Under the pieces are notes generated by a model, which was not told where the DNA came from, made no database searches, and saw nothing but the letters and a program-made list of their open reading frames with translations. Both the position numbers and the translations under genes were made by a program. Below are positions 31,318 through 42,429 of a stretch of 64,000 nt of DNA, one piece after another. Numbering within the stretch: position 1 is the first letter of the stretch; every line of letters starts with the position of its first letter. Origin of the DNA: Marsupella aquatica (lineage: Eukaryota > Marchantiophyta); the NCBI GenBank assembly GCA_973895155.1, contig OZ316891.1:18662001-18726000 (forward strand), written 5' to 3'.

Positions 31318-34300
31318 CTAATAATTTCCAATGCTAAAATGCCCAAATTCATCTATTGTTTGATCACCTAGAACACTCTGTATCTCGGAATTGATACCAC
31401 TGGGAAGTTGCTCTTCAAAGGATGGGGGTGCAAAAACTGGGCTCAGTCTCAAGTTCAGTTTTTTGTAATCTGATTTTGCCATTATCTTTGGAGCATCGTC
31501 TAGTGATTCTATCATTCCAACCTTTGGTCCATTTCTCCATATAAAATGAGTTGCAGGACGGGCTGTTTTCATATATCCAGTCCTGCCGATCTCGGATCCA
31601 GAATTTTGTGAAAATGAATACTACGGGGCTTCCTGTAGAAGCACTTGTAAAAACCAATTTAGTCTCTGATGAGCAATATAGAGGAGACAGGGGAGGATTT
31701 GAAGCACCTGCCTTCTCTTCTTCATTTGCAGCGGTCTCAGGTACTTGACGATCATCCTCCTTTGCAAGCGCAATGTCTGACATTTCTCCCAATTCTACTG
31801 CGTCAATATTGCCTAGACCATCTGCGGTTGCCTTCCAATGTGCGTCCGATGTGGACGATGTAAGATCTGGGTCCGATTGGTGCATCCAATTCTCTACACC
31901 GACAAAGGGATTTCTTGGTGGGTCGCCCTCAGGTCGACCCACAACATCAGCCAACCCCACACCAAAGTAGGGAATACCTACCACTTGTGTTCCACGTTCA
32001 TTCAAATTTCGGGTGACCCTGTCGTCTGTGTCGTGACCCAATTCTCCTTTCTCAATATCATCTTCGCCCTGGTCTACGCCTTCTTTGGCACCAACATGCT
32101 CGGAAACCCCATCGCGGGCTCTACCAAATTTGGAACCGCCCATCCAGTCACTCATTATGGAAGGAACTTTCTTGCAGAGAACCCTTCCATATGCCTGAGT
32201 GAAATCATATTCATCCTCAGTGTCTGAATATGCAAAGCATTCTCTGAAACACAACAATGACACCTTCATAACCTGTCCTCCCGAGAAAAAGTCAAGTATA
32301 GTCTCCCCTTCAGCTGAAAAAAATTCAATAATACTCTGCAGCATACATTTTGGCTTAGCGTGAATATTCACAAAGCCACCTCTACTTCCCACCATCTCAA
32401 ACATGGGAGCCTTTCGTAAGAAATCTCCAATGTGAAATGCCGAAGTTGACTCAGTCTCTGTCTCCTTACTTGTCTTACTCTTATTCTTATCTCGCTTCTC
32501 CGTCTTGTCTTCCACTTGGAAATCAGGGTCGATCGCCGAATTGTAAGAAAATTGGCAATTAAATCCAGGCCTGAACACTTGCTTCCAATCAAATTTCTCC
32601 TCAGTGGTGATTCCTGCAAAGATTATCTCCTCCATACCACAACTGAAAAGTAAGCCCTCTGGAACTGGTGTATCACTCCATCGATAGCTCCCGTAGTCGA
32701 CGTGGATGTCCATTCCCTTTTCATGTTGCAATTTCCTAAGGGCACTCAAAATGTTTGCAGCAAGTGGCCCCGGATGCACAGTCATGACAACAACAATTGT
32801 TGGATTTCTTGGAAGATCCACAATGTATTGCAGTAATGCAATAATTTCAGCATCGGTCCAAACATGTTGTCGGAGCCTACTGAAGTCAACAATGGCAAGA
32901 GGACACAAAGGCGAAGGCTCTTGTAGCATTTCCGGCACGGTCGTCTTCATCAAATTCTCACTAAAAAATGTCAAGAAAGGCTCCATGCGAGAACGACCAA
33001 TCCCACCAAATTCTTTACAATACAACCCATCTAGTCTGACCATCAGACTTTGTGGGAAACTCTCCTTGACCACATTCTTCTTCAATGAATTATTGAGGTA
33101 AACCTCACCCGCTGCTCTCCTCAATTTTGTCATCTCAAGCTCAGATTTCAAGGAAGGCAACAATATCACCAGAGACTCCCAAGATGTGCCAATAGGAAAC
33201 TTCTCACGATACTTTTCCACGAAATAGCCAATAATGATTGTTCTCAATTTGGACATTATCTTGATTGTAAGGGCCAAGTCTCCCATTGCGACAAGCTCTG
33301 ATTTGTTGGTGATATCCTTCTTCAGCAAGACAAGCTCCTCTTCAACGTCCTTCAAGATCTCAATTATCTGTTTGCTACTAATCTCTCCTTCAAAGCATCG
33401 AAAGGTACCGGGAGTGATCAATTTTGGGGGTCTTGGCCCTCCATACCCACCAGCCCCGTCTTGGAGCTTCCCACTCAACCATTTTGCACACACGTTCCGC
33501 CATAATTCAAAGAGCTCATCTTTGGCAAAAAGTAACCAATAAATGCTCTTTAGGCTTGACTTCCCCATTGTAACCTTTGCCAGGGCAAACCAATCCTGCA
33601 TATCCAATGGACTTGACATTAGTTTTAGTGTACAATGCATATGTTAGAAAATTTATACCTATGTTTGAAACAGGCTAAGCCGCCTCGCCCCAAGGGCGTG
33701 GCGAACCTCTACATCTAACCGCAATTGACTGAAACGGAACTAGGGAATTATTCTTAGAGAGACTAGTCTAGGTTGCCTCGCCCTGAGGGCGAGGCAAATA
33801 TTTGCTTTAATCTTCTAACCAAGGAAAACAAGAAAAGGCAGCCTCGCCCTTGGGGCGAGGCAAACCTCTACCATTGACAATCTTTAAACAAAGCGGATCA
33901 AGAATAGTTTGCGTTGCTCCAACATGTACCTGATAGTTTTTCCTGTCTGTATTTTGATTGGTCCCAACCCCTGGACGCGGCGGTTTCCCGCACTCCTCAA
34001 ACTGCCTTCGTGCATGAACAATAGTCTCTAAAAAACAAGACTTAAATTGCATAGTATCATTGACAACATTCGATAAACTTGAATGCTCAACCAAAATTGT
34101 CTTCGGAGTGAGGTCAGATAGGATCCTTGCTTTCCTATACTTTAGTTTGTTGGCAAGATCTGTCAGCTTGGCGTCAGTCTCGGCCCACCCTTGGATCCAT
34201 TGGGCAGCTCTTGCAGAATGCTGGCCACTGATGGCAAGGAATTGGATCTCATGCTTCTTCACACCAATCAAAAACTCTTTCCTATCCTGAGGTGTGTTGT

Positions 34301-36390
34301 CATAATGAAGCAACTGTTTAGTGCTCTCCCGATACAGAATCAAATTAGCAACTTGTGGTTCCTGTCCAAGGTTTTTCATCATAGACTTTGATATCTCCAT
34401 TGCATGCGAAAGATTGAACATTCGATATACGAAAACGGCTGATGGCGGATTAATACTTTTTACAGGAATATCAAAAACTTCGCGGATGCCAAAAGTATAA
34501 TACTGCTCAATATTACGCAAAACCTCTTGGCCTTTGAGCACATCATCTTCTTTGGGTCCTTCTGTCGGACACATATCATCCTCTGGATGCAAGACAAAGT
34601 TTGAAGTTGACCCTGACATTGGTTTTGATTTTGCAACCTTTGCCTTCTTTGTCTGCTTCTTTTGGGGGCCCTCATCATCTTCATTTTTTTAGCCATCTTC
34701 TTACGGCGTGAACTCCCAGATTGTTTCTCTTGTTGAACAACCGGCTCTTGAAGCTTTCGTTTCTTCTCTGTCTTTGATTGCGCACTTCTTTCCACTATCT
34801 TCTTTCTCTCCTTTGCCTTATGCTTGCTTCTTTTTTCTTCATCTCTGAAATCCACGTCCGGCACGCGGCCTCTTGAAACTCTGGACAAAAAATGAAACTC
34901 TTGTCGATTGCTTGCTCGTATGAAAAATGTGCCTTATCAATCATCCTTTGAACTATCCAAGTAGACGGAGGGTCCACACTGTCCGCATTGTCATGCATGT
35001 GCTTCTTTACGTAGAGAAATCCAAACACTAGGTCAACTCCACTTATTTGAGAACGCATCTTCTCAAACATCTGATCAATTGTTACTCCATCTGGGAAGAA
35101 TCCCATATCAACTACACTTATCTCCAATCGAGCCATCCACTCAACATTCAGTAAAATTGAGTAGAGTTTTATTGGCACTAGAAGTCTCATCCACTGAGAT
35201 TTCTCATTGGACTCAACAATAATCGTTGCATTGCGGTTGTTGTCCATGTTCACAAGGACGACTGGACCTAGAGTAACAATTGTCTTGCGGTCATTCAATT
35301 GACTTGTGAGGCCCTTGAAACAAATCAAGAGACTGCCTTCCGCCGACACCCCAACTTCTAGTGCCCATCTAAATCCTGGAGTATCTTGGTCAGGGAAAAC
35401 AAAGTCCTTGATATCCTCGTCCATAATATTTAACTCCGGCTTCTCAAGATTTTTTCCTGGTAAGAAACATTGAAAAAAAATGGTCAGCATCATATTTTTA
35501 ACATTGACATGTGGAAAACTTTCAAGGTGCCTCGCCCTTGGGGCGAGGCGACAAATAGAAGATTGCAAAATCTTCTTTGCTCCTAGTGCAATTAGCCCTG
35601 CCACCTCATCCAAGCAATCAAACATTATTTAGGAATGCAGACGACATCGCCTCGCCCCAAGGGCGAGGCAACTTCTAGGAAAGCAAACAACATTTAGGAA
35701 TGCAGACAACATCGCCTCGCCCCAAGGGCGAGGCAACTTCTGGAAAGCAGACAACATTTAGGAATGCAGAGGACATCGCCTCGCCCTTGGGGCGAGGCAA
35801 CTTCTGGAAAGCAGACAACATTTAGGAATGCAGAGGACATCGCCTCGCCCCAAGGGCGAGGCAACTTCTGGGAAAGCAGACAACATTTAGGAATGTAGAG
35901 GACATCGCCTCGCCCCAAGGGCGAGGCAACTTCTGGGAATGCAGACTACATTTGAGGAATGCAAACGACATCGCCTCGCCCCAAGAGCGAGGCAAAAAAT
36001 AGAATATAGCTAAAGATCCTTTATTAATGTAAGATACAAGGTCCAATACGCCTTTGGAGCAACAAGAAATCTAGAATGAAGTAGACGTCGCCTCGACCTT
36101 GGGGCGAGGCGACTGCAAAGGAATATAGAAATTTTCCTAATAAGAAGTTTGAAATCCAAATTAAAGTAAAGTTGCCTCGCCCTTAGGGCAAGGCAAGAAG
36201 TTGAAGCAGGTGGTGCCTTACGTGGAAAAGTTAACTGGGCTTTCTTTGACGCCTCCAACGCATTGTTAACCAATTTTTGGACATCCGGGTCTTCAGGGTC
36301 ATATTCATACACAGAGTTATAATTGAAGTTCAATGACTCTTGAGAACTGGCGGAGGTGGTGGAAGCTTCAGAACTGGAGGAAGTAGACAT
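31318..36390 (-). CDS. ParB-like and beta-class DNA-methyltransferase-like protein (three-exon model, single-base breaks)
   Basis: Model on the minus strand: exon 1 36390-36222, intron 36221-35457 (GTAAGG..CAG), exon 2 35456-33930, intron 33929-33596 (GTACAT..CAG), exon 3 33595 to about 31318; phases agree at both junctions. Exon 1 is Ser-rich. Exon 2 has an unrecognised globular part, a Lys/Glu-rich linker, then a ParB/sulfiredoxin-like part with SINPPSAVFVYRM and SGQHSARAAQWI (34229-34194; compare GxHRxxA). Exon 3 has the order of a beta-class N6A/N4C methyltransferase: motif IV position LAIVDFSRL (~32890), then HAKPKCMLQSIIEFF (motif X-like), then GETILDFFSGG (32308-32276; compare the VLDPFxGSGT motif). 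The (D/N/S)PP(Y/F) core is DFSR, so catalysis is doubtful. Single-base losses sit in A-runs at 34831-34836 and 34684-34690, and the last part changes frame near 31580. About 1300 residues if whole. Fold assignment is by motif only. Confidence 0.6.
33682..33861 (-). repeat. Three intronic GC palindromes (second intron of the methyltransferase-like gene)
   Basis: Copies at 33682-33702, 33775-33795 and 33841-33861. Each has arm GCCTCGCCC, a three-base centre and arm GGGCGAGGC; the first has one arm mismatch (GCGTGGC). All lie inside the intron 33929-33596. Unlike those in the first intron, they are not in a regular array; surrounding sequence differs. Confidence 0.9.
35529..36194 (-). repeat. 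Nine intronic GC palindromes, six in a 64-66-bp tandem array
   Basis: Palindromes of arm GCCTCGCCC, three-base centre (CAA or TTG), arm GGGCGAGGC start at 35529, 35649, 35714, 35778, 35842, 35907, 35973, 36090 and 36174. Those from 35649 to 35973 sit in a tandem repeat whose unit also carries ACATTTAGGAATGCAGA. The centre occurs in both orientations (CAA/TTG), and outliers show small arm changes (GCCTCGACC, GGGCAAGGC). All fall in the first intron, 36221-35457. In RNA each would fold into a strong GC hairpin. Confidence 0.9.
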
Positions 36391-37436
36391 TGTAAGGGGC
36401 GAGTGAGATTTAAGATGACACGTGGCAGCAATGGAGAATGCCATAGGCTGCAAGAGGGCACTAACAGGCAAACAATGATCGAGGGAGCGACCCAAAAGGG
36501 AAGGGAGCAAGGCAGAAATAAAAGCCTTAGAGCGAGGCGGAAAACAAATCCCAAGAGCGAGGCAAAAACAAAAGCCCTAGAGCGAGGCAAGAGGGAGGCA
36601 AGGAGTGAGGAGACGAGAGAGGAGGCAAGAGGGAGGCAAGGAAATGAGGCCTCAAGCGCAAGGCCTGCCTTCCTATACCCCCTACGAGCGAGGAGTCCGA
36701 GGAGGCAAGGATCCGAGAGGGTACGGAGGCATCAATGCGCGCCAATGATGGAGACCCACCTCGGTGCATGTGATCGTGAGTCACCGATGGTGTGACCACT
36801 CACGACCACTCGCGACTCACCTACCAATTTTAAACTTCCGAGCTGTCAGCGGTGTGTGCTCGCAACTCACCTATCACTCGTGAGTGATTGGCTGACACCC
36901 TATCCGATGTCTACTTGTGTGCTGGGTGCGTGCCTCATCCACCCATGCCCGATCTGGTGGTGTCCACTCGTGTGCTGGGTAATGTGTGGGCTTTTTGCCT
37001 CTCAAACTGAGTATAGACCTCCCACAATCCATTTTTTGGTTCATTGTCATTTAGACAGTGATTGGTACGATCACTGACTCTCCTCTGTCCGAGTGCCTTG
37101 TTTAGGTCCGCATGGTTGAATGCAAGGTTTAGTAAGGGCACTAGTGAGCACTGTGGTGCCAAGAGTTACAATGTTGGCATCCAAGGTACCCATTTAGCTT
37201 GTACAAGGGTGGACAGAGAGATATATTGTGGAGCAGGTTAGTGATTTTATTTATTTATCTTAGAAGTACTAGCTCAACTACATCTAATTCAATACCTTTA
37301 AGCCAAACCTAGATTAAGATTTACACATTAGGTTCTAGATCATATATTTTACTCATTCTAGACCTTTATCCACAGTCTAGCATGTGTAGAACTTACTGTA
37401 CCCCTTTATGTGATTACTAACATAGTTTCTAGAAGT
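36391..37436. other. Upstream region of the methyltransferase-like gene
   Basis: From 36525 to 36660 there are degenerate half-copies of the intronic palindrome (GAGCGAGGC preceded by AAAAGCCCTA or AAATCCCAA). It is purine-rich on this strand, so several frames are open on both strands, none with a domain. From 36780 repeated CACTCGTGA/GACTCACC words appear. The promoter presumably lies here, but no TATA box is clear. Confidence 0.45.
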
Positions 37437-37905
37437 GGGTCGGAATTATTTCGTGCCGACCTGACTATGTCATCTTAACTAGCATTTTAAACTGGTATAT
37501 AAAAGCATAAGCAAGATAGTTTCACAAATAGTTTTGACATAATTTCAACTTAATAGTTGGAGTAGGGTCGAAATAATTCCGACCCAACTTATCAATGTTT
37601 AGTCAATTAAATCATTTTAAGACATATTGTTGGAGGAGGGTCGAAATAATTCCGACCCGACTTGTAAATGTTTAGTCAATTCAATCATTTTAAGACATAT
37701 TGTTGGAAGAGGGTCAAAATAATTCCGACCCAACTTGTAAATGTTTAGTCAATTCAATCATTTCAAGACATATTGTTGGAGGAGGGTCGAAATAATTCCG
37801 ACCCGACTTGTAAATGTTTAGTCAATTCAATCATTTCAAGACATAATGTTGGAGGAGGGTCGAAATAATTCCGACCCGGCTTGAATGTATTTAGGGTTTT
37901 GAGTG
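37437..37905 (+). repeat. 73-bp tandem repeat with quasi-palindromic GGGTCG..CGACCC core
   Basis: The core GGGTCGAAATAATTCCGACC starts at 37565, 37638, 37711, 37784 and 37857, exactly 73 bp apart; one copy has GGGTCA. An inverted copy (GGGTCGGAATTATTTCG) lies at 37437-37453. Units share GTAAATGTTTAGTCAATTCA. The array ends about 110 bp before the transposase-like gene, so it may be its terminal or regulatory repeat (inference). Confidence 0.88.
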
Positions 37906-38009
37906 ATTTTACAATATTTTTTGGAGGAGAGTCCAGATTTTGAAACATGATTGTAACATGGGGAACTTAACAATTTCTAACTTTATTTGAATACAGATAG
38001 TCCGCTATC

Positions 38010-41000
38010 ATGATCAATTTTACACGAGGGGATGAAGTGTCATTGGTGATCGATGGATTTGAAACGGCAATTGGGATAGTTCAAAAGGTTGACCCCCAGG
38101 ATACTATACAGAACATTTGTCTAGGGGACAATCGAATTGGGGTATTGATCGAAAAGTGTTTTGATGGATCGCGTCAACTTCCATTTCCTTCGCCCAAATT
38201 TTCTACATTGGCTGAGGCAATTGACTCCTGCGTGATTTGGGATTGTGCATTGGCATACTTGAGGTCATCAACTCAGCACCGAAGAATCAATGTCGATGAT
38301 TTCTCTTTGGCTGGAGATGCTGGAAATGATAAATCCAAAATTGATGCAAGGGTTGAAGAGGACGTGTTCAAGGAAGGAGATGAAGTTCAGATGTTCATTT
38401 TTGATCGATCAGTTGGTTGCAAATGGAGTCGTTTTCAAGACAAATCCGATGGATATTTGTCATACTGAAACACTCGGGGTTGGTCGCATCAGTATAAGAA
38501 TATCTGATATTGTTAAGGGAAATCAAAAATTGCCATACTCGCACCCTGGTGCTGATACAATAGAAGAGGCCTTGCATACCTGGGTTATCTGGGATGTTGC
38601 CCATGTTTCTAGAAAGGGCACTCTACGAGATTTTGGCGTGTTTGGTAGTTCAAATATTTTCAATGATCTTCCATTAAAAGATTTTACACTACGTTCCAAC
38701 TGGATGGCGAAGGAGGTTGATTTGTATGACGCTTCTCGTTGTCGAAAGGTTGCAACAGGTGTTATCACGGTCACATTTGAAACAGGTGCCGTTGACGATG
38801 AACTTCTTGGTGCAGATCATGTTGGTGTTGCTGTTGTGAATATCAATGAACCCGGATTATTTCCAAATATCCGTGTTGGTACCCCTGGCTTGGTGAGGTG
38901 GGAAATCAAATCCCTTCTATTGATTTCGTCTCAAAGGTTTCTTGGGGATATCCTTGAGGAAGTTTCAGAGAAGTGGATGGAGTCGGGTCAAACTAAGGGC
39001 GATCCGGATTCAGATGGTGATGGTAAACCTACAAAAAGACCATACAATTTCATTAGGAGGACAAAAGTTGATCTTGAGGAGAGGAAGAAAAGGCATTTGG
39101 AGTCGAGGGCACTTTTGAAAATTAACGAGGAGTCCATTGATTCCATCCAAAGAGAAGGTTGTTGCAAGCTGAAGTGTTGCTTGAACATGCCCAGGGAGGA
39201 CTTAGAGGCAATGAGGAGGGAATACCATGGAATGTCAAGTGACAACAAAACAAGTCACATCTTTAGTCTCTTTGGGTGTAGAGAGGAGCAAGTCAAGAGA
39301 AAGGGATTTTTTGTTCTAAAGGGACGTGTGGTTTGTAAAGATGCATTTATTAAAATGCATGGGTTCAGTACAACAAAGTACTATGACTACAAAAATCAAT
39401 ACGAAGCTGGTTGCACAATTGGTTTCCATGGAAATCAGGGACAACGGAAGACACGATCAAGCACTTTGCACGCTCGCGCTTTGTTGGAGTCCATTTTAAT
39501 CCAAAATGGGGAACCAATGCCACATCTTCCCTATGGTGGGTCCAACGGCACTGACACTATTGAATATCGGCTCCCATCTTGTTTTACTAAGAAGGAGATT
39601 TTCCAAGAGGTGTTTACCAAGATGGAATTAGATGGGTTTGCTAAGGTTACTGAAGTTACTATGTACAACATCTGGAAAAACTCATTTGATAATTTTGACT
39701 TTCACAAGGGAAGTGCATTTGCCAAGTGCACATTTTGCACTAAGTTCAAAGATCAATTGATGCGGGAGAAGAGAAAAAAAGAGCGTGCAGAGATTGAAGA
39801 GAAAAGAGCGCGACATCTTCGTGAACAAATGTCAAGAAGATATGTTTACTATGCTCATAGGGTTCTTGCAAAGAAGGATCCTCAAAACTATCTTTGCATT
39901 ATTCACGATAAGATGGATCAAGCCAAGACTTGGATCCCCAGGTTGGTCCCCACTCCAAAATCCCTCTCTGGTAGTGGTCAGCCTTTGCCTATTGCCCCTG
40001 GGCCCTAAGTGTTACTAATACAGGGAGGACGTGCGAACATCGCAAGGGTGTTTTTAATGTAATGCAAACTAATTTTTATAATAGTTTTTAAAGTAGGCAA
40101 CATCCCTGTATATATATTCAGCACAATATTAGTAATAAGGCTCTTATCAAATACATGTCAGATTAATCTTATGCAAGGGTACCCAAAATGCCAAGTACAC
40201 ATGTCACTATATGGTTGGCACACATGTCATCACTTTACTTGCGCACATGTTCATATAGTAAATCAGATATTTAATTATTTGTCGTCATAAGGCAAGTTTG
40301 GTTTCGTGGGCTTTAGGAACACTGAGAGGATAGTGCAGCCATGCTTGTCTGTATACTACAGGAAGAACTATAATTCTCTAGTACTAATTTTGTTTAACTA
40401 TATAAAATATGTACCCTAAACAAAGGCGTAACATACAAGTCCCCTATGCAAAATAAAGTCTTATCTATTTCAGTATGATATTTGCAATTTTAAAAATTCA
40501 AGGATGTTTTCAATTCCTTGAAAAACTATATTATAATTTACAAAAGGATAAAATTTAATAGGAAAAGTTAATATTTTTACATTAACAAGGGGATTTTTTT
40601 TGTGAACAAAAATATTAAGAAGGGGTACATGGGGGGTGTCTGTTCTCAGGGGGGTTCACTTTATATAGTAAGAGTGAGGGCCCAGGGCCTATTGCTCTTA
40701 CTGGGATGTTAACCCATGGAAGAGATCCTGGAGTGTATGCACATTTCAGTTTGACTGGACTTTGGCCTAGAGATGCAGACTTTACCGTGACATCTTTGGC
40801 CAAATGCCTCCGAGATTTGGAAGATTACACAGGAGACAAAACTGGAGACCTTCTTGAGGGATTGAATTGGAATGCAACTAGGCCAATATTTCAGTCCCTT
40901 CTAGACTTTGAAGCATTTCTGGCCGGTTACTTGGAACCCAAAAATGTTTCAATTGTTCGATTTCAAGGCATTGAAGATGGTCAGGAGACTAAAAAGTCAA

Positions 41001-42429
41001 GCACAGTGGATGTTGGTTCTAAGGATGATCCTGAGACTACTAGGGGCTCTTTCAAGCCCTTACCAAGGCACCTAACGTTGCAGATGGACAATTCAGGGAA
41101 AGATAACAAAAATCAATATGTGATGACATTTTGCACTGAGCTTGTTAGCAGGGGGTGTTTGAAACTGTGCAAATGTCATTCCTCATGGTTGGCCACACCC
41201 ATGAAGACGTGGATGCATTATTTTCTCAAGTATCCAAACAGGTCAGATACAAAGAGGTTGCTACCCTCTTGGGGTTGATGGCTGAGGTTTGGGAGTGTGA
41301 AAGCATTCATCGTGTACCACGATTGATTCAAGAGGTTGCATCTTACAAGGAGTATTCGAAAACTTTCCAGGTGAAAGAGATAGAAGGTCACTCAAAACCA
41401 GTGGCATTTCTTTTCTCCATGAGGGATAATGTGCCAGTGTATCAATATAAAGCACATGTCAAGCAACCTTGGCTTCCGGCAATGGGGAGGTCCATTTGGA
41501 GAACTGATCCCATCACAAATGCGCTCATTTTACCGGAAGGCCAACCATTTGCAAAACCTATATCTGGGGATGTACAAAAGAAGGCTGGAGAAATCATCCC
41601 ATTCCTTAATCGCTATATTGATTTCTTGAAGAAAAGTTCTAAGGATGAGACCTCTGCAGCATATAAAGAGAGATTTCCTCTGGTCAAATATTGGGAGAAT
41701 CTTGTGCAAGCACTGTCCGAGGAACTTACAATAGAAGGGGAGGGGGAAAGACATTTGCCATTGACAACTGATTTTTGGCCAAAGACTAACCATGGTACAG
41801 GTTACAAGATGATTTTGGGGACATCTCAGCCGTCAAGTGAACCTTCTCAAAATCCAGAGATGATGGACCTTCAAAATGAGTACATGGAAGAGATGGAAGA
41901 TCAAGCTGCACCCTTTGTTGGTGCACGACAAGAGCGAGAACCTGCACGTTGGATTCCTCTACAAGATATTCAAGAAGGTCACTTTGTATTTTTACGTCCA
42001 GAGGATGAATGGGAACAGGAAAATGGCAAAGGGCGTTTCTGGTTGGTTCGAGCTTTGGGTGGTGTGGATCCAAACCATGAGGTTCCCTCAACAGATTTGC
42101 AACATATTGAAGGGTCTTCTTCAACGTCTGTTGAGAGCATTTCTCTTAGGAATGCTCCTATGTTCCAAGTACAATGGTGGAGGCCTAAACATGGTAAGCA
42201 TGATGCAAAGGATGATGTTCGATATGAACGTTGCTTTCAAACCACTAAGACTTGGGAGCTGGATCCTGGGTTTGACAATGTTACTCAAAGTTGGCAGTTT
42301 GCAAATTCTGCAATGTATGGGTTTAAGTCAGGTGCTAAAGAACAAAATATTATGGATAGAGGTTTGACAATTCCTAAGAATGTTTTGAAAACTCTCAAAA
42401 TTTACATGGAAGGTATAATTGATGAGTAG
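38010..42429 (+). pseudogene. Transposase-like fusion: tandem Tnp1/En/Spm-like domains plus DUF7869
   Basis: The N-terminal part has three related blocks of about 110 residues. The first begins FTRGDEVSLVIDGFETAIG (38016), the second FKEGDEVQMFIFDRSV (38364), the third AKEVDLYDASRCRKVATGV (38708); each resembles the Tnp1/En/Spm-like (Transposase_23) domain of CACTA proteins. A C-C-C-rich part follows (CCKLKCCLNMP, 39160). Then comes a DUF7869-type part with HDKMDQAKTWIP (39904-39939), LQMDNSGKDNKN (from 41078) and MVGHTHEDVDALF (from 41185), spaced acidic motifs like those of an RNase H-fold transposase core (inference). Breaks: one extra base near 38414 (GTTGGTTGC), one missing G in the run at 41151-41155, and the 691-bp MITE at 39996-40686. 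Otherwise open for ~1240 codons, so recently broken. Two apparent starts at 41155 are GTG, not real starts. Confidence 0.7.
39996..40686. mobile_element. MULE-like MITE (691 bp) inserted in the DUF7869 gene
   Basis: Flanking 9-bp duplications GCCTATTGC (39987-39995 and 40687-40695) match exactly. Terminal inverted repeats are imperfect: left CCCTGGGCCCTAAGTGTTAC, right read outward CCTGGGCCCTCACTCTTAC. A 9-bp duplication is typical of Mutator-like elements. It has no long frame. Across the site the host frame is preserved if the element and one duplication are removed (PLPIA then LTGM), proving insertion into a former coding exon. A truncated relative is at 21085-21315. Confidence 0.88.

Noticed and set aside
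31566-31700. A 34-base intron to explain the frame change near the end of the methyltransferase-like gene
   Set aside because: Too short for a plant intron; a ~118-base alternative has a weak GTCTCC donor, so the C-terminal end is left unresolved.
33807-33928. C-terminal extension GRGLPRPKGEAAF of the ParB-like segment
   Set aside because: It lies after a good splice donor (CAG|GTACAT at 33930/33929) and is translated from the intronic palindrome.
35457-35625. N-terminal extension MFDCLDEVAG...RLAPRARHL before exon 2
   Set aside because: It is intron sequence read through a palindrome; the acceptor TTTCTTACCAG at 35457 fits the phase of exon 1.
35649-35993. CRISPR-like look of the regular array
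   Set aside because: The whole 64-bp unit repeats; there are no unique spacers, and it sits in a spliceosomal intron of a plant gene.
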